Source: Deferribacteraceae bacterium
Lineage (GTDB): Bacteria > Chrysiogenota > Deferribacteres > Deferribacterales > JAISNW01
NCBI GenBank assembly: GCA_031278965.1
Contig: JAITJJ010000235.1
Location: forward strand, 1 to 17,630
Length of the DNA stretch: 17,630 nt
Direction of reading: 5' to 3'
This document shows positions 6,684 to 14,684 of the stretch, one piece after another. The notes beneath the pieces are model-generated. The model did no database searches and was not told the DNA's origin. It saw only the letters and a list, made by a program, of their open reading frames with translations. Positions within the stretch are counted from its first letter, which is position 1. Every line of letters starts with the position of its first letter. Both the position numbers and the translations under genes were made by a program.

Positions 6684-8184
6684 AAGAATTTCTTTTAAAC
6701 TTGCATGTTTCACCTTTAGTTTAGGCGTGCTCTTATCGTTTATCTGCGGCATATCCCTGCATATCTATACTCATTTGCGCATACAGGAGCTAGTTAAGGG
6801 ATATCTGGTTCAAAAAAGCGAGAGCATAGCTTATAGTGTGCCGATTGAATATCCGGAAGAGAGTGACCTAAACAGATATGCGCTTGCCATTGATGTGGAT
6901 TATGTATTTATTGCCAAATTTTCCCCGCCCTATGAAATGGTGACAGATATTAAAATATCCGGCGGAACTGACGGGGAATTAAAAAAAGGGATTGTCCGCA
7001 GCCTTGCGAGCAATTTTGAGGAAGTTGCCGAGATCAGAGAGTTTTATCTTGCTTACAAACAGGTTTGGCAATTCACAGATACCTACGCGGGAGTCCTTGT
7101 TAACAAAGAGAGGTTTAACAAGGCTGTAACGGCGGGCTTCTTCCCTTTAATCTTTCTGCTTATACTTTTTCCGCCGTTTTTAGGATTTTTAGGGCTAATG
7201 TTTGGGCGGACGCTGGAAAAACAGTTAGAACTCCTAACTGAGCAGCTAAATAATATTTCGGAGGGAGAGACGCCCATAGACGGGAAAAGGCTTTCCCGTG
7301 AGATTAGAAGCGAACTCTCTCTGGTTCGGGAGAAAGTATTAAAAGCCCACAAGGAGTATAACCTTGTAAAACAACTCCATGAGGAAAAAATGGAAAGCAT
7401 TGAGCGGCTAAGGAAATCTCTGGAGCAGAACGCATATAACCGCCTGATTCTGGCAGAATCCCAGTTGGAAAATTTAAAAATAAGCAAGGCAGGGTGTATT
7501 GCAGAAGTTGAACTTCTGGAGAGAAACTTTATATATCAGACAGGCTATATTATAGGCGGGAACCTTATTGATGAGATTTTGGACGAAGTGAACTTCCGTT
7601 TTAGCGAAGTGCTGCTTGCGCTTGGCGAAGCCGGTGCGGCGGAGAACCCGCTTCTTCCGGCCGCCGCAAAGTTAAACGAAACAGAGCGCTCTCTTGAAAA
7701 ACTTCAGCTTTTCTTTGAGCCGTTTTGCGATAATAGCTCCGCCCGCTTGGGAGAAGTGCTGGAAACTGCCCGCAATCTTTTGAGACTCATTTTAAAGCAT
7801 AGAAATATTGCGGTAAACAGCTATATTGCAGAGGGGGTCGGCAGTTTACCCGTATGCCGTGAGCTTGCAAAGGTATCCGCTGCCATATCGTGCGTACTCC
7901 TGAATTCGGCAGGGATTTCAGATGGCGGCGAGATAGTGATTGATTTGGCGGAACGCAGTGCAGACAGAGGGAGAAGAAACGCCCTGATAACTCTGACGGC
8001 GTCTCAGGCCAAGGGGATAGGCAGACGGAGCACCGCGGAATACAATGAAAAATTAGCAAATCTTGCAAACGTCCTTCCAGATATTATGAAGGTTCTCTTA
8101 AAAGGGAGTTTCCGTTTGCATAAAAGCGCAGACTCTGCAATTGCTGAGATAGAGATAGAGATTCCGGAAGAAGCCGGTATCTAG
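6673..8184 (+). CDS. Two-TM membrane protein with degenerate histidine-kinase-like C-terminus (second of a pair)
   Basis: 503 residues, start ATG 6673 inside the end of the preceding gene. It has the same architecture as its neighbour: TM1 at ~8-30, an extracytoplasmic domain of ~120 residues, TM2 at ~155-178, a long Glu/Lys/Leu-rich coiled coil at ~178-285, then a helical region (ETERSLEKLQLFFEPF, LRLILKHRNIAVNSYI) and an ATPase-like end. The N-box-like helix retains an Asn (ISCVLLNSAGIS) but no Glu/His before it. The strand after it (ALITLTASQAKGI) stands where DxGxG should be and lacks the Asp. No GxGLGL is seen near the end, and no phosphoacceptor His is evident. The architecture match suggests an old tandem duplication or a hetero-partner; residue identity with the first protein looks low by eye. 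It is followed by 49 bases and then convergent pgk. Confidence 0.75.
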   Translation: MKPKRISFKLACFTFSLGVLLSFICGISLHIYTHLRIQELVKGYLVQKSESIAYSVPIEYPEESDLNRYALAIDVDYVFIAKFSPPYEMVTDIKISGGTDGELKKGIVRSLASNFEEVAEIREFYLAYKQVWQFTDTYAGVLVNKERFNKAVTAGFFPLIFLLILFPPFLGFLGLMFGRTLEKQLELLTEQLNNISEGETPIDGKRLSREIRSELSLVREKVLKAHKEYNLVKQLHEEKMESIERLRKSLEQNAYNRLILAESQLENLKISKAGCIAEVELLERNFIYQTGYIIGGNLIDEILDEVNFRFSEVLLALGEAGAAENPLLPAAAKLNETERSLEKLQLFFEPFCDNSSARLGEVLETARNLLRLILKHRNIAVNSYIAEGVGSLPVCRELAKVSAAISCVLLNSAGISDGGEIVIDLAERSADRGRRNALITLTASQAKGIGRRSTAEYNEKLANLANVLPDIMKVLLKGSFRLHKSADSAIAEIEIEIPEEAGI

Positions 8185-8233
8185 GGCATACTCTGAACTG
8201 AAAGAGATTCGGAGCAAGCCTTTTGCAAATATT

Positions 8234-9397
8234 TTAAATCCTCAGCACCTCGATTCCGGGGAGGGTTCCGAATTCAATATATTCTAGAGAAGCCCCGCCT
8301 CCGGTGGATATATGGGATATTTTTGATGCCGCTCCCGCCTGATTTATTGCGGAAACAGAATCACCGCCGCCTATTACAGTTGTTGCGGAGAGCTCCGCCA
8401 GATAGCGGGCTATGGCAAAAGTGCCCGCGGCATAATCCGCCTGTTCAAAAACCCCCATCGGGCCGTTCCATAGGATAGTTTTCGCTTTTGAAAGAACATC
8501 CTTAAAGGCTTGAATACTCTTTTCCCCTATATCAAGCCCCATATATCCGTCAGGGATACCAGCCGTGGTTGCCTTTTCGGGTTTCCCGCCGAATTCCGTA
8601 GATACAATATGATCCTGCGGCAAAAAGAGCCGCCCGCTCCCCGCTTTCTTTATTATTTCCCGAACAGTATCCTCCATTGATTCTTCAACTTTGGAAGAGC
8701 CCACTTTATGGCCTAAAACTTTTAAGAAAGTGTATGCCATAGCCCCGCCCACAATGATGTAATCTGCTTTATCCAGCAGTGATTTTATTACTCCAATCTT
8801 GTCGCTTACCTTTGCGCCGCCTAATATTGCCGCAAACGGCCGGTCAGGATCGCTGGTTATTTTATCAAAATATTTGGCTTCTTTCTCTATTAAGAACCCC
8901 GCCCCTTTTTCAGCAACCATGGGAACAATCCCATAAACCGAAGCGTGTTTACGGTGGCTTACGCCAAAGGCATCGTTGATATAAACGTCAAACGGTTCCG
9001 CCAGATCCTTGGCGAAAGCAGAGTCATTTTTTTCTTCACCTTCATAGAAACGGAGGTTTTCAAGGATAAGAGTTTCCGATGGGCAGTATGCTTTTAAAGC
9101 GTTAGCCACGGTTTCCCCAATGCAATCTCCAAGTAATTTTGCCTTAAAATATCCTTTGGAATTTATATGATTTACCACGTGTTTAAGGGAGTATTTTTCT
9201 TCCCGCCCCTTTGGTCTTCCAAAATGCGCACCTATTGCAAGTTTTCCGCCTTTATCAAGGATATGCCGAATGGTTTTTAACGCTTCGGTAATACGGGTAT
9301 CGTCTTGCACAACACCGTCTTTCACAGGGACATTAAAATCCACGCGGAGGAAAACATTCTTGCCTTTTAAGTTTAGATTTTCAATGACAGACAGCAT
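8234..9397 (-). CDS. pgk: Phosphoglycerate kinase
   Basis: 387 residues from the ATG at 9397, chosen because GAGGAG lies six bases upstream (9404-9409) and the protein then begins MLSVIENLNLKGKNVFLRVD, as PGKs do. The frame stays open to 9457 but the added ~20 residues match nothing in the family. Motifs in order: RVDFNVP, GRPKG, ENLRFY, NDAFG, GGAKVSDK, WNGPMGVFE, GGGDS and STGGGASLEY, covering the 3-phosphoglycerate basic patch and the ADP/ATP site. It makes ATP from 1,3-bisphosphoglycerate in glycolysis. It is monocistronic as far as visible: upstream is a long divergent spacer, and downstream it converges on the sensor-like gene pair. No gapA is present in the window. Confidence 0.98.
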   Translation of the reverse strand: MLSVIENLNLKGKNVFLRVDFNVPVKDGVVQDDTRITEALKTIRHILDKGGKLAIGAHFGRPKGREEKYSLKHVVNHINSKGYFKAKLLGDCIGETVANALKAYCPSETLILENLRFYEGEEKNDSAFAKDLAEPFDVYINDAFGVSHRKHASVYGIVPMVAEKGAGFLIEKEAKYFDKITSDPDRPFAAILGGAKVSDKIGVIKSLLDKADYIIVGGAMAYTFLKVLGHKVGSSKVEESMEDTVREIIKKAGSGRLFLPQDHIVSTEFGGKPEKATTAGIPDGYMGLDIGEKSIQAFKDVLSKAKTILWNGPMGVFEQADYAAGTFAIARYLAELSATTVIGGGDSVSAINQAGAASKISHISTGGGASLEYIEFGTLPGIEVLRI

Positions 9398-10084
9398 AAA
9401 ATACTCCTCAGTTTTGAACATTGCATAGAGGTTACACGAAAGGGATACAAAAATCAATTAACTTTTTCTTTCATCTTACACCATTTATATAAAATCAACA
9501 TAAAGAAAGTATCACTTGCTACCGCTTTTTCTTATTCTTAAATCAATTAATATTCCTTTGCAACGATTGAATATATTCTGTATGCCGTTAACTATCCTAT
9601 AAAAACAGAAAAATACCCTCTTTTGGTTGTCAAATCTTATAAGTAATCCGTAATAAATATATATGATTTTCTATCAAGAACACCGCCGGAGCAATATCAC
9701 AAAACATTATCCGAAACAGTAATGCGGCTCTCAAGCTAGTTTTTTTGCCATGCCAGAAAGAAAAAAGGCTTTACAACTTCATTTATTTAAAAGATAATAT
9801 GGTGTCTCTCCCTGTTATTAGCTTGAAATTTCTGAAACCAAAGAGATAAAGGGCTGAAATTATTTGCATTCATAATTACAGACATAAAATGAAAACCCGT
9901 GTATTTATCGCATTTTAAAAAGCTAAATAAACAGGATGCCGAGTTTACGAGAAGGGGGGGGCGGTAGCCCTTTTGCGGGTGTCGTTGCTCCGCGATTATC
10001 GGGGAGGACGGGTAAAAAGTGTTAATAGAAAGGGGGTCAGTCCCCGTATCTAAACAGTTTTATAAGGTATAGGTCTTATTTATT
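9398..10084. other. 687-bp gene-free divergent spacer between pgk and mutS
   Basis: No protein homology or ORF of useful length is visible on either strand. The part up to about 9940 is AT-rich with no recognised motif. From about 9940 to 10050 the composition changes sharply to G-rich: a G8 run (9954-9961) and a hairpin GGGC/GGTA/GCCC followed by TTTT (9959-9974), a CGGGG at 10000-10004, and a second hairpin GGGG/TCAGT/CCCC (10033-10045). ATAAG (10062-10066) and CTTAT (10075-10079) form a weak stem over the mutS ribosome-binding zone. No riboswitch class fits by eye. I found no promoter with good boxes for either pgk or mutS, though both must be served from here. Confidence 0.6.
10033..10045 (+). 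other. GGGG-TCAGT-CCCC hairpin in the mutS leader
   Basis: A 4-bp G/C stem with a 5-base loop about 40 bases before the mutS start. The left arm has one extra G (10032). CCCCG (10042-10046) could instead pair with CGGGG at 10000-10004. It resembles the short palindromic units of REP-type elements, but a single copy is not enough to call a repeat family. Confidence 0.35.
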
Positions 10085-12604
10085 ATGCCGAAAGAACCTG
10101 TAAATACGCCGATGGCGGCGCAGTTTCAGGCAATAAAAGATAGATACCCTGACACAATCCTATTTTTCCGTATGGGGGATTTCTATGAAATGTTCGGTTC
10201 CGACGCGGAACTTGCTTCCAAAGTATTAGGGATAGCCCTAACCTCCCGCAATAAAAATTCAGAAAACGCCCTCCCGATGTGCGGAGTTCCCCATCAACGA
10301 TACCAACCGTATGCGGTAAAATTAGTTAATGCAGGCTATAATGTTGCCATATGCGATCAGCTTGAAGATCCGGCTCAGGCGAAAGGGCTTGTAAAGAGAG
10401 GAGTTACAAGGATAATCACCCCCGCCACCATGATAGATACGGAGGAGGTTACGGAAGCCGCAAACAACTTCCTCCTCTCGTTTTACCTGGAGGGCGGCTC
10501 CTTTTTTACCGCTAATGCCGACATATCCACCGGGGAAGTTTACCTCTTTGCAACCGAAGCGGATGAAATATTGACCATCATAAACAGATATGCCCCAAAG
10601 GAGATTCTAACCTCCACAGAGTTGTCCGTCCCATCTGTTACAAGAAGCTGCTGCAAAGCGGAAGAAGCGGCAAAGAGGGTATTCTCCAAGTATAAAGTTA
10701 AAGATGCCGCAATGCTCGGGGTGGAGGATATACGTTTTTTTATCCCTCTGGAGATGATATTTTCCTACTTGGAGGATAAGCTCCTTATGGTGAATTTTGT
10801 CCGCCCGGCTTTTATCCCAGATAAGGATCAGCTTAAACTTGATTATATAGCTTCCAATACGCTGGAGATCACCCGTTCCGTGACTGGAGGGAAGAGCTTG
10901 TTTGACATATTGAATTTTACAAAAACCGCTATGGGGGCACGGGCTCTTATGATGTTTCTTAGAAATCCAACCCGAAACCTGCTGACTATAAACAGACGGC
11001 TTGATATTACAGAGTTTTTTACAGGTCAGTGGAACACTTCGCTTGCTCTGCAAAAGATATTTGGCGGGATTCACGATATAGAGCGTATTCTAAACCGAAT
11101 TGCTTCCGGAAGGGTTGCCCCCAGAGAGCTTATCTCCCTTAAAAACTCCCTTGAGGTGTTGCCTAACGCGGCGGAGATATTGGAGGCAAGCGGCAGCCAC
11201 ATCTTTAAAAGGTATATAAAGGCGTTTAAAACCCCTGCTGCAACAATAAACTTAATAGATATATCTATCAAAGAAGATGCCGCCTCAACCCTTACGCAAG
11301 GAGGTATTATAAAAGACGGCTACAGCCGCGAAGTTGATAAACAGCGAGATATAATAAAAAACTCCGGCAAGCTCCTATCGGCTAAAGAGGCTGAATTAAG
11401 GGCAAAGACCGGAATCGGCACGTTAAAGATCGCATATAATAAAGTTTTCGGATACTATATTGAGGTTTCAAAATTAAACGCCTCCAAAGTTCCTGCTTCT
11501 TTTGAGCGCAAACAATCTCTGGTGGACAGGGAGCGCTATACCACAGGGGATATAAAGCATCTTGAAAACGCCATATTAGGCGCTGAAGAGAAGCTATATG
11601 AGCTTGAATGCAATATATTCTGCGGGATTCGAGATAACATAGCGGAGAATCTTGATGAGTTGCGGGAACTTTCAAGATGCACGGCGGAGGTTGACGCTTA
11701 TCTAAGCCTTGCCACCGCCGCCATAACAAGAAAATATGTCCGCCCTCTGGTCGACAACTCAAAGGCGATAGAGCTTGAAGGGGCGAGGCATCCGGTGGTG
11801 GAGGCGTGTTCAAACGATCTCTATGTTGCAAACGATGCCGTGCTTAATAATGATGACGCTAGGCTTAATATTATCACCGGCCCTAATATGTCGGGCAAAA
11901 GCACATATATCAGAAGTATTGCCCTTGTTACTCTAATGGCGCATATAGGTTCTTTTGTTCCCGCTCAAAAGGCGCGTATCGGGGTTACGGACAGGATTTT
12001 TACTCGCGTAGGGGCAAGCGACAATATCTCTTACGGCCACTCCACTTTTATGGTGGAGATGGTGGAAACTGCCAATATCCTCTCCCACGCTACAGAGGAT
12101 TCTCTTTTGATCCTTGATGAAATTGGGCGGGGCACTTCCACATATGACGGGCTCTCCATAGCGTGGGCGGTGGCGGAGCATATCGCCAACCGCGTCAGAG
12201 CGAAGGCTCTTTTTGCCACACACTATCATGAACTTACAGATATTAATCTGCCGGGGGTAAAAAACCTGACCATAGAGGTTAAGGAATCTGGAGATGAGGT
12301 GATCTTTATGCACCGAATCATAGCCGGCGCTGCGGATAAGAGTTACGGCATATATGTGGCAAAACTTGCGGGGCTTCCTCCGGATGTTGTGAAAAGGGCT
12401 GACCACATCCTTGAAAGTCTTGAAAATCAAGGTGACGGAAATGTAAAGCCGAAAAGGGAATCTGTTCAGATTCAGCAGATCCTGGTTTTTGATGAAACAC
12501 ACCCGGTTGTAAAAGAGCTGAAGGAGCTTGATCTTGATAATTTAACCCCGATGAAGGCTTTGCAACTCCTTGCGGAACTTAAAGAGAGAGCAAAAGAGAG
12601 CTGA
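10085..12604 (+). CDS. mutS: DNA mismatch repair protein MutS
   Basis: 839 residues, standard MutS length. The N-terminal mismatch-binding domain carries FFRMGDFYEMF (Phe-x-Glu mismatch wedge, residues ~28-38), followed by connector and lever domains. The clamp region has YNKVFGYYIEVSK. The C-terminal ABC-type ATPase has Walker A GPNMSGKSTYIRS near residue 598, signature-like SYGHSTFMVEM, Walker B LLILDEIGRGTSTYDG and the His switch ALFATHYHEL. The C-terminal tail ends LTPMKALQLLAELKERA, the usual dimer/tetramer helix. It recognises mismatches and insertion loops after replication and recruits MutL. mutL is not in the window. Start ATG 10085 is the first in frame at the family N-terminus; the Shine-Dalgarno is poor (AGGT, about 11 bases upstream). 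It ends 42 bases from a convergent operon. Confidence 0.98.
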   Translation: MPKEPVNTPMAAQFQAIKDRYPDTILFFRMGDFYEMFGSDAELASKVLGIALTSRNKNSENALPMCGVPHQRYQPYAVKLVNAGYNVAICDQLEDPAQAKGLVKRGVTRIITPATMIDTEEVTEAANNFLLSFYLEGGSFFTANADISTGEVYLFATEADEILTIINRYAPKEILTSTELSVPSVTRSCCKAEEAAKRVFSKYKVKDAAMLGVEDIRFFIPLEMIFSYLEDKLLMVNFVRPAFIPDKDQLKLDYIASNTLEITRSVTGGKSLFDILNFTKTAMGARALMMFLRNPTRNLLTINRRLDITEFFTGQWNTSLALQKIFGGIHDIERILNRIASGRVAPRELISLKNSLEVLPNAAEILEASGSHIFKRYIKAFKTPAATINLIDISIKEDAASTLTQGGIIKDGYSREVDKQRDIIKNSGKLLSAKEAELRAKTGIGTLKIAYNKVFGYYIEVSKLNASKVPASFERKQSLVDRERYTTGDIKHLENAILGAEEKLYELECNIFCGIRDNIAENLDELRELSRCTAEVDAYLSLATAAITRKYVRPLVDNSKAIELEGARHPVVEACSNDLYVANDAVLNNDDARLNIITGPNMSGKSTYIRSIALVTLMAHIGSFVPAQKARIGVTDRIFTRVGASDNISYGHSTFMVEMVETANILSHATEDSLLILDEIGRGTSTYDGLSIAWAVAEHIANRVRAKALFATHYHELTDINLPGVKNLTIEVKESGDEVIFMHRIIAGAADKSYGIYVAKLAGLPPDVVKRADHILESLENQGDGNVKPKRESVQIQQILVFDETHPVVKELKELDLDNLTPMKALQLLAELKERAKES

Positions 12605-12646
12605 AACCGCTATGCTTCTGGACAAGCCGATATCCATAGAGTTAAG

Positions 12647-12757
12647 TTAAAAGCACTCCCTCTCGTTGATTCGGTCAAGGCGTGCGGAGCGGGATTTAAG
12701 GATAAGACATGCGAGTTGTTTAACCATTCGGCGTCCTTTATGGACAAACACTGTCAC
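12647..12757 (-). CDS. Possible 36-aa ORF translationally coupled to radC
   Basis: A short frame begins with GTG overlapping the radC stop as GTGA, with GGAGG four bases before it (12762-12766). It encodes 36 residues, basic, with a small hydrophobic patch (MVKQLACLILKSRSARLDRI) and no family I recognise. The coupling geometry is what real small genes in tight operons show, but such a short frame could exist by chance. An internal ATG would give 26 residues. No homologue can be checked here. Confidence 0.3.
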   Translation of the reverse strand: MTVFVHKGRRMVKQLACLILKSRSARLDRINERECF

Positions 12758-13449
12758 CTTGCCTCCGCCGCTATTTTTTGCAGAACTCCTTCCCCTCTCA
12801 TGCTGTAATAGCCGTTGGTGGCTACTATAAGGTGATCCACAAGCTCTACTCCGGCATATCTTAATGCCTTAAATACTTCCCGCGTGGATGCAATATCCGC
12901 ATGGGTGGGTTGAATCTCCCCCGTGGGGTGGTTATGGGCAAGGATTACACCGTAGGCGCTCTTCTCCAGAGCAGAGACGATTATATCGCGGATATCAAAA
13001 GAGATGTCCCCTACTTTTCCTTGCTTTAATACCTTATTGGCAATTAAACGATTTCTGGCGTCAAGGAAGAGAATTGCAAGCATTTCCTGAGAGGCGGCGG
13101 CAATTCGGTTTCTTAGGTAGGCATAAACCTCTCCTTGATCTGAAAGGTTAAGAGTTTTTTTCTCAATCTTTCTATATGAGGAACGGGTTACAAACTCTTT
13201 CAGCAGCTCAAAAAAAGTTTCCGTCTCGCTTCCCACCCCTTTAACCGCCGCAAGGTCGCAGTCAAAGATATTGCCTAAGTGCTCCGCTCTCTTTAATATA
13301 TCCCGTGCCTGAGGTTTAACATCTCTCCGTTTTATCACATACCCTAAAAGAAGCTCTAGCAGCTCCGTATCCGCCACCGCTTCCGGTGAGACGGCAAAGC
13401 GTTCTTTTAACCGTTTTCGGTGTTCAAAATATGTTGGTTGCGCGCTCAT
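12754..13449 (-). CDS. radC: RadC-family JAB-domain protein
   Basis: 231 residues, normal for the family. The N-terminal UPF0758 helical part runs over ~1-95 (HRKRLKERF, then ELLELLLGYVI and the helix-hairpin-helix-like AAVKGVGSET). The JAB/MPN-type metallo-domain covers ~105-228 with the zinc-site motif HNH (172-174) and the conserved Asp at 185 (HNHPTGEIQPTHADI), then VELVDHLIVATNGYYSMRGEG. Despite the name, a direct DNA-repair role for RadC is disputed; the metal site suggests a hydrolase or isopeptidase. The start ATG (13447-13449) overlaps the lysA stop by one base (TAATG), so the two are coupled. Confidence 0.95.
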   Translation of the reverse strand: MSAQPTYFEHRKRLKERFAVSPEAVADTELLELLLGYVIKRRDVKPQARDILKRAEHLGNIFDCDLAAVKGVGSETETFFELLKEFVTRSSYRKIEKKTLNLSDQGEVYAYLRNRIAAASQEMLAILFLDARNRLIANKVLKQGKVGDISFDIRDIIVSALEKSAYGVILAHNHPTGEIQPTHADIASTREVFKALRYAGVELVDHLIVATNGYYSMRGEGVLQKIAAEAR

Positions 13450-14684
13450 TAGAGATCGGTTTCCGTCAGATATTCCAAACTCTCGCGGCGGCGAATCAAT
13501 TTGACTTTCCCTCTGTCCACAAGCACTTCCGCCGCAAGGGGGCGCGCGTTATACCTGCTTGCCATACTAAAACCGTAAGCGCCGGCATCCACAAGGGCGA
13601 TAAAATCCCCTTCTTTAACGGTTGGAATCTTACGCCCGGCGGCGAAAATATCGGATGTCTCGCAAACAGTCCCCACAATATCACAGGTAATGAATCCGTC
13701 GCGCAAAGTGAGCGGGAGAAAGTCATTATACGCGTCATACATAGCATAGCGTATATAATCGTTCATCCCGCCGTTTGTGATAACAAAAGTTTTCCCCCAC
13801 TCCTCTTTTATATACTCAACTCTAAGGAGCAGAACACCGCTCTCGCCCACCAAAAACCTGCCCGGTTCCAGAATAATCTTTGTCCCCATAGATTTAAGGA
13901 TAGGAGCAGCCTCAACTTTATAGCGGTTAAAATCAAATGGAGCATCTTTTTTATTATAAGGGATGCCGAAACCGCCTCCCAAATCCGCTATCTTTATATC
14001 AAAACCCGCCTTCCGCATCTCGCTTATAACTCTGGCGACTGTGGAATAAGCCTCTATAAAAGGTTCTACCGAAAGAATCTGGGAGCCGATATGAACGTCA
14101 ATCCCCATTAGGTTGATATTTTTAAGGTTTTTTAATCTTTCGGCGCTCGCCAAGAGGTTCTGAACACTTATCCCGAACTTCACCCCTTTTTTCCCGGTTG
14201 TAATCTTTGCATGTGTTCCAGCTTCCACATCTGGGTTAATTCTGACTCCCACCGGAGCGATGATATTTTTCCCTGCCGCTGCCTCATTTATCCTTATTAT
14301 CTCTGGAATCGATTCAGCGTTGAACATGAGTATCCCGGAATCAAGGGCGTAAGCTATCTCCTCATGGCTCTTTGCAACCCCCGCAAAAACAACTTTTTTG
14401 GGATCGCCCCCTGCTTTCAGATATTTATAGAGCTCTCCCGCTGATATAATATCCGCTCCAAAAGAGAAAGACGTCATAAGTTTGAGGATATTTAAGTTAT
14501 TGTTCACCTTCACGGAATAGGCGATCAGTGTATCATCAATATCTGCCAGAGCATTTTTCAACTCCAAAGCCCTCTTGCTTATTATCGCGGAGGAATACAG
14601 ATAGAGAGGGGTGCCGTGTATCTCGGCTATATCTTTTAACAGCACATCTTCGCAATACAACTTGTTATCAATATATCTATACAT
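13449..14684 (-). CDS. lysA: Diaminopimelate decarboxylase
   Basis: 411 residues. It removes CO2 from meso-diaminopimelate to give L-lysine, the last step of lysine synthesis; a PLP enzyme of the alanine-racemase-fold decarboxylases. PLP Lys59 lies in IAYSVKVNNN, HIGSQ at 198-202, glycine loop LGGGFGIPY at ~225-233, EPGRF at ~273-277, the substrate-contact CETSDIF at ~351 and DAGAYGF at 376-382. The annotated N-terminus (MYRYIDNKLYCEDVLLKDIA) is the usual one. The gene is overlapped by 8 bases with the upstream FAD oxidoreductase gene and touches radC. Lysine, proline and heme-type genes share the operon without an obvious pathway link. Confidence 0.97.
   Translation of the reverse strand: MYRYIDNKLYCEDVLLKDIAEIHGTPLYLYSSAIISKRALELKNALADIDDTLIAYSVKVNNNLNILKLMTSFSFGADIISAGELYKYLKAGGDPKKVVFAGVAKSHEEIAYALDSGILMFNAESIPEIIRINEAAAGKNIIAPVGVRINPDVEAGTHAKITTGKKGVKFGISVQNLLASAERLKNLKNINLMGIDVHIGSQILSVEPFIEAYSTVARVISEMRKAGFDIKIADLGGGFGIPYNKKDAPFDFNRYKVEAAPILKSMGTKIILEPGRFLVGESGVLLLRVEYIKEEWGKTFVITNGGMNDYIRYAMYDAYNDFLPLTLRDGFITCDIVGTVCETSDIFAAGRKIPTVKEGDFIALVDAGAYGFSMASRYNARPLAAEVLVDRGKVKLIRRRESLEYLTETDL

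Noticed and set aside
6704..6720. parS-like TGTTTCAC near the start of the second sensor-like gene
   Set aside because: Only the left half matches TGTTTCACGTGAAACA; the right half does not, so it is not a ParB site.
8185..8233. Bidirectional terminator between the convergent sensor-like gene and pgk
   Set aside because: Only a 4-bp GCAA/TTGC stem is present with no U-run; too weak to call.
9397..9457. N-terminal extension of pgk
   Set aside because: GAGGAG stands right before the ATG at 9397 and the extra residues are not PGK-like.
9670..9740. CCGGAGC and GCGGCTC arms in the pgk-mutS spacer as a riboswitch aptamer
   Set aside because: The arms pair poorly and none of the conserved loop sequences of known riboswitch classes that I can recall is present.
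10607..12502. Several 60-190-residue minus-strand open frames across mutS
   Set aside because: All are antisense to well-conserved mutS motifs and carry no protein-like pattern.
13386..14111. A 241-residue open frame on the plus strand opposite lysA
   Set aside because: It lies wholly antisense to lysA and the end of radC, has no recognisable domain, and its codons mirror the real genes; an open shadow frame is the simpler explanation.
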